DNA of 64,000 nt, taken from assembly GCF_001514215.1 (NCBI RefSeq), contig NZ_KQ948867.1, forward strand, positions 98,380 through 162,379. The letters run 5' to 3'. Each line of letters opens with the position of its first letter. Within the stretch, counting starts at the first letter, position 1. The notes beneath the pieces are model-generated. The model worked only from the letters and a program-made list of their open reading frames with translations, was not told the DNA's origin and made no database searches. Of the stretch, positions 60,775 through 64,000 are shown in pieces. Origin of the DNA: Streptomyces bungoensis (GTDB taxonomy: Bacteria; Actinomycetota; Actinomycetes; Streptomycetales; Streptomycetaceae). A program made the position numbers and the translations under genes.

Positions 60775-61110
60775 GAGCTGCCGCTGTTACTCACTTTCGG
60801 GTGAACGCGTTCCGGGTGACGGGGTGGCGGGCGCTGGCGGATGGTTGCCTGGGGCCCTTAATTTCGGGCGTGCCGCCCGCGAGACCCCGTCAACATCGAG
60901 CATTCAGGACATAAATGGTCATTGAATGCGAGAGTTACAGAAATCTGCCGGATCAGTAATACCCTTCGCATTTTCCTCACAACGCGGAGGTGCGGGGTGC
61001 AGGGTGTGGCTGTGCGGCCGGCCGGTCGTACACCAGCACAGCGCACCCGCCTGACCTGCCGTTCCACGGCTGCGTCGGCCGGGTGTGGGCACCCTCGAAG
61101 GGGGACCGAA
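60775..61110. other. intergenic region with inverted repeats, no gene seen
   Basis: 336 bases. Between 60850 and 60980 it is A/T-rich. GCATTCA (60900-60906) and TGAATGC (60923-60929) are inverted copies, and AATGCGA (60925-60931) with TCGCATT (60966-60972) are another pair sharing the middle arm, so two hairpins exclude each other. Confidence 0.5.
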
Positions 61111-61686
61111 GTGTCCGTTTCTTCATCCGTCCGTCGCCTGACCGCCACCGCCGCGATCGCGGCCGCCACCGTGGGCGCCGTGGCTCTGCCGGCCGCGGCC
61201 GCGGACCACCACCCGGGCGACCACCAGCGCCGCGCGGCGGTCTACATCAGCGGCGTGCGGGCCGACGCCCCGGGCCGCGACGACCGCCACCGCTCCCTCA
61301 ACAGGGAGTGGGTGGACATCACCAACGCGACGCGCCGGACCGTGAACCTGAACGGCTGGACCCTCTCCGACGACGAAGGCCGCACCTACACCTTCCACCA
61401 CGTGTGGCTCCAGGGCCGGGCCACGGTCCGGGTCCACACCGGCTTCGGCCGGGACACCCGCACCGACGTCTACCAGGACCGGCGCCGTGAGGTGTGGGAC
61501 CACAACGGCGACACCGCCACCCTGCGCAACGACCACGGCCGCTTCATCGACGCCGTCTCCTGGGGAGACGACCACCGCCGCGACGGCGACCACCGCCGCG
61601 ACGGCGACCACCGCCGCGACGGCGACCACCGCCACGACGGCGACCACCGCCACGACGACGACCACCGCGGCGGAAACCGCCACTGA
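61111..61686 (+). CDS. secreted lamin-tail-domain protein with His/Asp repeat tail
   Basis: A 191-residue exported protein. Signal peptide: VRRLTATAAIAAATVGAVALPAAAA. The middle is a lamin-tail (LTD) domain (INREWVDI-like LNREWVDITNATRRTVNLNGWTL, and DNDTATLRN-like segment near GDTATLRNDHGRFIDAVSWGDD). The tail is built of HRRDGD and HRHDGD units. GGGGGACC stands before the GTG. LTD proteins occur at surfaces and on nucleases; here the tail may bind metal. Confidence 0.82.
   Translation: MSVSSSVRRLTATAAIAAATVGAVALPAAAADHHPGDHQRRAAVYISGVRADAPGRDDRHRSLNREWVDITNATRRTVNLNGWTLSDDEGRTYTFHHVWLQGRATVRVHTGFGRDTRTDVYQDRRREVWDHNGDTATLRNDHGRFIDAVSWGDDHRRDGDHRRDGDHRRDGDHRHDGDHRHDDDHRGGNRH
61580..61680 (+). 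repeat. 15-bp tandem repeats coding HRRDGD units
   Basis: The unit CGCGACGGCGACCAC-CGC recurs about five times with a 15-base period (five residues each), with later copies changing CGC to CAC (Arg to His). Confidence 0.75.
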
Positions 61687-61700
61687 CCTCCCGGCCGACG

Positions 61701-61716
61701 GCTGACACCAGCCGGC
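61701..61716 (+). terminator. weak hairpin after the lamin-tail gene
   Basis: CGGCTG and CAGCCG pair around ACAC, 15 bases after the stop. Confidence 0.35.
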
Positions 61717-61732
61717 GACCGAGCGCGCACGG

Positions 61733-62182
61733 GTGGGCCACTCCTTCCACGGGGTGGCCCACCTCGCTACGTGCGAAGCCGGTCCCGTGCTGCTGGATCC
61801 TGAGAACACCCTGCTCGTTCGCGGTGCCACGCCCGTGCTCCTGCCGGCCGGGGCACCCGTACACGACGCCCTCCCGCCGCTGACCGCGCCGGGCGGGAAG
61901 GCGCGGTTGTGCGAGGGATGGAGCATCGTCCCCCGACTCACCCTGTGCGTCGTGGACGGACCGGGCGACCACGGACTCGTCCTCCCCGCTCTCGCCGCGC
62001 CGGTGGTCGGCGGGACGGACGCCGGCACGGCACCGAGCGGCATGGGCGACTGGTGCGCGGATGCGGAGCGGGCCGGCGGAGCAGTCGTCATGTCCCTGGA
62101 CCGGCTGCCCGAGGCACTCGACCGGTCGGCCTTGCTGTCCTCGGGCGCCGCGCGGGGTGGCTTCGTGCCCGCGCTTTCCTGA
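61733..62182 (+). CDS. hypothetical protein
   Basis: A 149-residue soluble protein of unknown function. It reads naturally (VLLDPENTLLVRGATPVLLPAGAPV, CVVDGPGDHGLVLPALAAPVV, AVVMSLDRLPEALDRS), with no signal or membrane part. The GTG at 61733 lacks a good ribosome site. Coding potential is plausible from codon position 3 GC, but the opposite strand is open also. Confidence 0.5.
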   Translation: MGHSFHGVAHLATCEAGPVLLDPENTLLVRGATPVLLPAGAPVHDALPPLTAPGGKARLCEGWSIVPRLTLCVVDGPGDHGLVLPALAAPVVGGTDAGTAPSGMGDWCADAERAGGAVVMSLDRLPEALDRSALLSSGAARGGFVPALS

Positions 62183-62264
62183 TCGCACACGGCCGGCCCC
62201 CGAAAACCTCTCGCACCTGCCTGCCCGGCCCGCTACGGTCTCGGGCGTGTTCCCACCGCGGGGA

Positions 62265-62284
62265 GCCGCACAGCACCGTGCGGC
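62265..62284. promoter_or_regulatory. 7-bp hairpin before the VOC gene
   Basis: GCCGCAC and GTGCGGC are exact complements around CACAGC-type loop, 37 bases before the ATG. Confidence 0.3.
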
Positions 62285-62321
62285 CGCCTGGCAGTTCCCA
62301 CGCTGAGAGCAGGTTTCGCCC

Positions 62322-62702
62322 ATGGCATGTCGTATCAGCGAGCTCGTACTCGGTTGCCGCGACCCGGAGGTGCTGGCGCGGTTCTGGTGCGAGGTCCTGG
62401 ACTTCGTGGTGCTCGACCGCGAAGAGGACGGCAGCATGGAGATCGGGCCGCGCGAGGGCTTCGGCGGCGCACAGCCGACGATCTTCCTCAGCCGCAGGGA
62501 CGAGCCGGAGCCGGGCAAGTCCCGGCTGCACATCGACGTCAACGCCACCGACCGCGACCAGGACGCCGAACTCGAACGCCTCCTGAAGCTCGGCGCGCGC
62601 CCGGCCGACATCGGCCAGACCGGCGAGGAGCAGTGGCACGTCCTCGCCGACCCCGAGGGCAACGAGTTCTGCCTGCTCAAGGCGCGCCTCAACCCGCTCT
62701 GA
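62322..62702 (+). CDS. VOC superfamily (glyoxalase/bleomycin resistance-like) protein
   Basis: A 126-residue protein of two beta-alpha-beta-beta-beta modules: ISELVLGCRDPEVLARFWCEVLDFVVL and the second from SRLHIDVNATDRDQDAELERLLKLGARPADIG to WHVLADPEGNEFCLL. Glyoxalase-like metal ligands are partly seen (His in LHIDV, Glu in GNEFCLL). Substrate unknown. Confidence 0.88.
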   Translation: MACRISELVLGCRDPEVLARFWCEVLDFVVLDREEDGSMEIGPREGFGGAQPTIFLSRRDEPEPGKSRLHIDVNATDRDQDAELERLLKLGARPADIGQTGEEQWHVLADPEGNEFCLLKARLNPL

Positions 62703-62855
62703 CGGCTCCGCGTCCGTGCGGTGCCGGGGCGACCTCGTCGCTGTACGGCACCCGACAGCCGACGCGTGGCGGCGTCGTGGTCGGGAAAGTCCGACCGGCA
62801 GGGCAGTCGAACCCTCTTCCCCACCCGTCTTTACAGGGGAACGAGGGAGGGCGCA

Positions 62856-63404
62856 TTGAACGCCGACGAGGAACGCCAGTTCCGCGAGTTCGTGGCGGCG
62901 CGGTCGAGATCGCTGCTGCACACGGCCTACCTGCTGACCGGGGACTGGGAGCAGGGCCGGGACCTGCTCCAGACCGCGCTCGCCTCCACCGCTCGGCGCT
63001 GGTCGAGGCTGCGTGACCGGGAGCAGCCGGAGATCTATGTGCGCCGGGCTCTCTACCACGCCCAGGTGGATCGCTTCCGGCTCCTCAGCTGGGGGCGGGA
63101 GACGGTCACGGACACCCTGCCGGACCAGCCGTCCGGGCAGGTCGCCGACTGGGCCGACACCGTGGTCCAGCGGCAGGACATCATGGCCGCGCTGCGGCGG
63201 TTGCCCAAGCGCCAGCGTGCGGTGATCGTGCTGCGTTACTTCGAGGACCGGCCGGACAACGAGATCGCCGCGATCCTGGGCGTCGCCCAGGGAACGGTCC
63301 GCAGCCAGACCCACAAGGCCCTCACCTCTCTCCGCGCCACCCTGGCCGAGACAGGGCCGTCGGTCTCCCCTTGCACTGCCTCCGGAAGGGGCGTGATCGC
63401 ATGA
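62856..63404 (+). CDS. SigE-family ECF RNA polymerase sigma factor
   Basis: A 182-residue sigma factor. Region 2: FVAARSRSLLHTAYLLTGDWEQGRDLLQTALASTARRWSRL. Region 4: LRRLPKRQRAVIVLRYFEDRPDNEIAAILGVAQGTVRSQTHKAL. The start is TTG at 62856 with AGGGAGG six bases upstream; no ATG or GTG fits as well. ATGA overlap with the next gene. Confidence 0.9.
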   Translation: MNADEERQFREFVAARSRSLLHTAYLLTGDWEQGRDLLQTALASTARRWSRLRDREQPEIYVRRALYHAQVDRFRLLSWGRETVTDTLPDQPSGQVADWADTVVQRQDIMAALRRLPKRQRAVIVLRYFEDRPDNEIAAILGVAQGTVRSQTHKALTSLRATLAETGPSVSPCTASGRGVIA

Positions 63405-64000
63405 ACGACTCGACCGAACACCCGCTGCACGAGACGCTGCTGCACGACGCCTTGCACGCCCATGTCCGGGAGAGCGGCGGTGACGCCGCCGGTGCCCATG
63501 CGGTCGGTCTGGCCGACGGCGCGTTGCGGGTCGCCCGGCGGCGGCAGCGGCTGGCCCGCGCCGGGGTCGGCGCCGTCGCGGCCGCCGTGGTCGCCACCGC
63601 CTGGGTGGCCGTCGCGGAGGGCACGCCCCAGCGCGCGCACGTGGTCGAGCCCGCCGCAGGGGACGGCACCGGGAACACCGGGACGGCGGCCCCGGTCTCC
63701 CTCCTGCCGGTCACTTCGTCCGTGGAGCACGCCTGCGCCCAGGGCAGCGACGGCTACACCGTGCGGGCGACCCCGACCCAGCCGGCGTTGTGCGTCCACG
63801 CCGACCGGGCCAGGGGCATGACCGACGTCCGTGTCACCTCCGCGAAGGCGGAGAAGAGCACCGTCGACGGCACCTGGCAGGTCGAGGTGACCCTCAGCCC
63901 CGCCGACCGGACCCGTTTCGCCGCCCTCACCGGCTCCATCGCGGCGGCTCCGGCCCCGCGCAACGGATTCGCCGTCGTCATCGACGGCAGGCTCTGGGGC
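63401..64000 (+). CDS. membrane partner of the sigma factor, cut by the window end
   Basis: At least 200 residues, open to the last base. The start is MNDSTEHPLHETLLHDALHA; a basic RVARRRQRLARAG leads to one helix (VGAVAAAVVATAWVAV, about residues 56-72) and an outer part with Cys residues (EHACAQGSDGYTV, PALCVHADRARG). Coupled to the sigma factor by ATGA, it has the same layout as 43120-44394 and is probably an anti-sigma-like sensor. Confidence 0.75.
   Translation, partial: MNDSTEHPLHETLLHDALHAHVRESGGDAAGAHAVGLADGALRVARRRQRLARAGVGAVAAAVVATAWVAVAEGTPQRAHVVEPAAGDGTGNTGTAAPVSLLPVTSSVEHACAQGSDGYTVRATPTQPALCVHADRARGMTDVRVTSAKAEKSTVDGTWQVEVTLSPADRTRFAALTGSIAAAPAPRNGFAVVIDGRLWG

Noticed and set aside
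61544..62824. Minus-strand frame of 426 codons opposite the lamin-tail, hypothetical and VOC genes
   Set aside because: Its reading is mainly Arg/Gly low complexity produced by the His/Asp repeat on the other strand.
1..64000. tRNA, rRNA, CRISPR or integrase/attachment sites
   Set aside because: No cloverleaf-like sequence, rRNA segment, CRISPR array or integrase gene was recognised on either strand by eye; tRNAscan-SE and Infernal would settle this.

Overview
The window is a 64 kb piece of a Streptomyces chromosome. The very high GC content, GTG and TTG starts, the families present (conservon proteins, SigE-type ECF sigma factors, XRE/DUF5753 plus DUF397 pairs, SHOCT protein, CYP107-like P450, WhiJ-like regulators) and a gene order that, from memory, runs backwards along the S. 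coelicolor SCO36xx region (fba, kyn genes, CYP107T1-like P450, purA, recR, lysC, asd) all fit. No rRNA, tRNA or CRISPR was seen.

Layout. 0-7 kb: core metabolism (aldose epimerase-like protein, pyrE, fba, an MFS pump, a DUF3151 protein) and the first steps of tryptophan catabolism (tryptophan 2,3-dioxygenase and kynureninase). 6.9-12.4 kb, minus strand: an operon of an orphan lipoprotein solute-binding protein and a complete conservon (CvnA-B-C-D); it lies between kynureninase and an HGGxW hydrolase that is a good kynurenine formamidase candidate. 13.7-16.6 kb: a truncated TnpB gene that ends in the last codons of a lost response regulator, next to an intact two-component system. 16.6-22 kb: P450, an ABC exporter facing a GbsR/MarR-type regulator across a 16-bp perfect palindrome, and a diacylglycerol-kinase-like protein. 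22-31 kb: purA, a Tat-exported CpdB-like nucleotidase, and a minus-strand group of aminotransferase, GntR regulator and a two-domain membrane glycosyltransferase. 31-36.3 kb: a Ser/Thr kinase, a 68-bp tandem repeat block, a SLATT-type membrane protein, then YbaB, RecR and a DUF5063 protein in one operon.

36.3-39.7 kb is an accessory island (unknown protein, XRE/DUF5753 regulator with DUF397 partner, HTH/zinc-ribbon protein behind strong inverted repeats, Uma2 nuclease). 39.8-44.4 kb: lysC-asd, then a SigE-type sigma factor with its membrane partner. 44.4-51 kb: SURF1, S9 peptidase, a double-RCK membrane protein, and a YcgR/YcgQ-like permease pair. 51-64 kb: zinc-ribbon membrane protein, pyrophosphatase, alkaline phosphatase, SHOCT protein, DEAD helicase with cold-shock gene, MerR regulator, a large secreted Asp-box (BNR) protein, a lamin-tail protein with a His/Asp repeat tail, VOC protein, and a second SigE-type sigma factor with a partner gene cut by the window end.

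Most striking points: the solute-binding protein/conservon unit with an unusual CvnA; the TnpB-response regulator fossil; the GbsR-ABC control region; an RNA helicase whose best-placed start codon is ATC; and a run of genes with a -10 box six or seven bases before the start codon, suggesting leaderless mRNAs.
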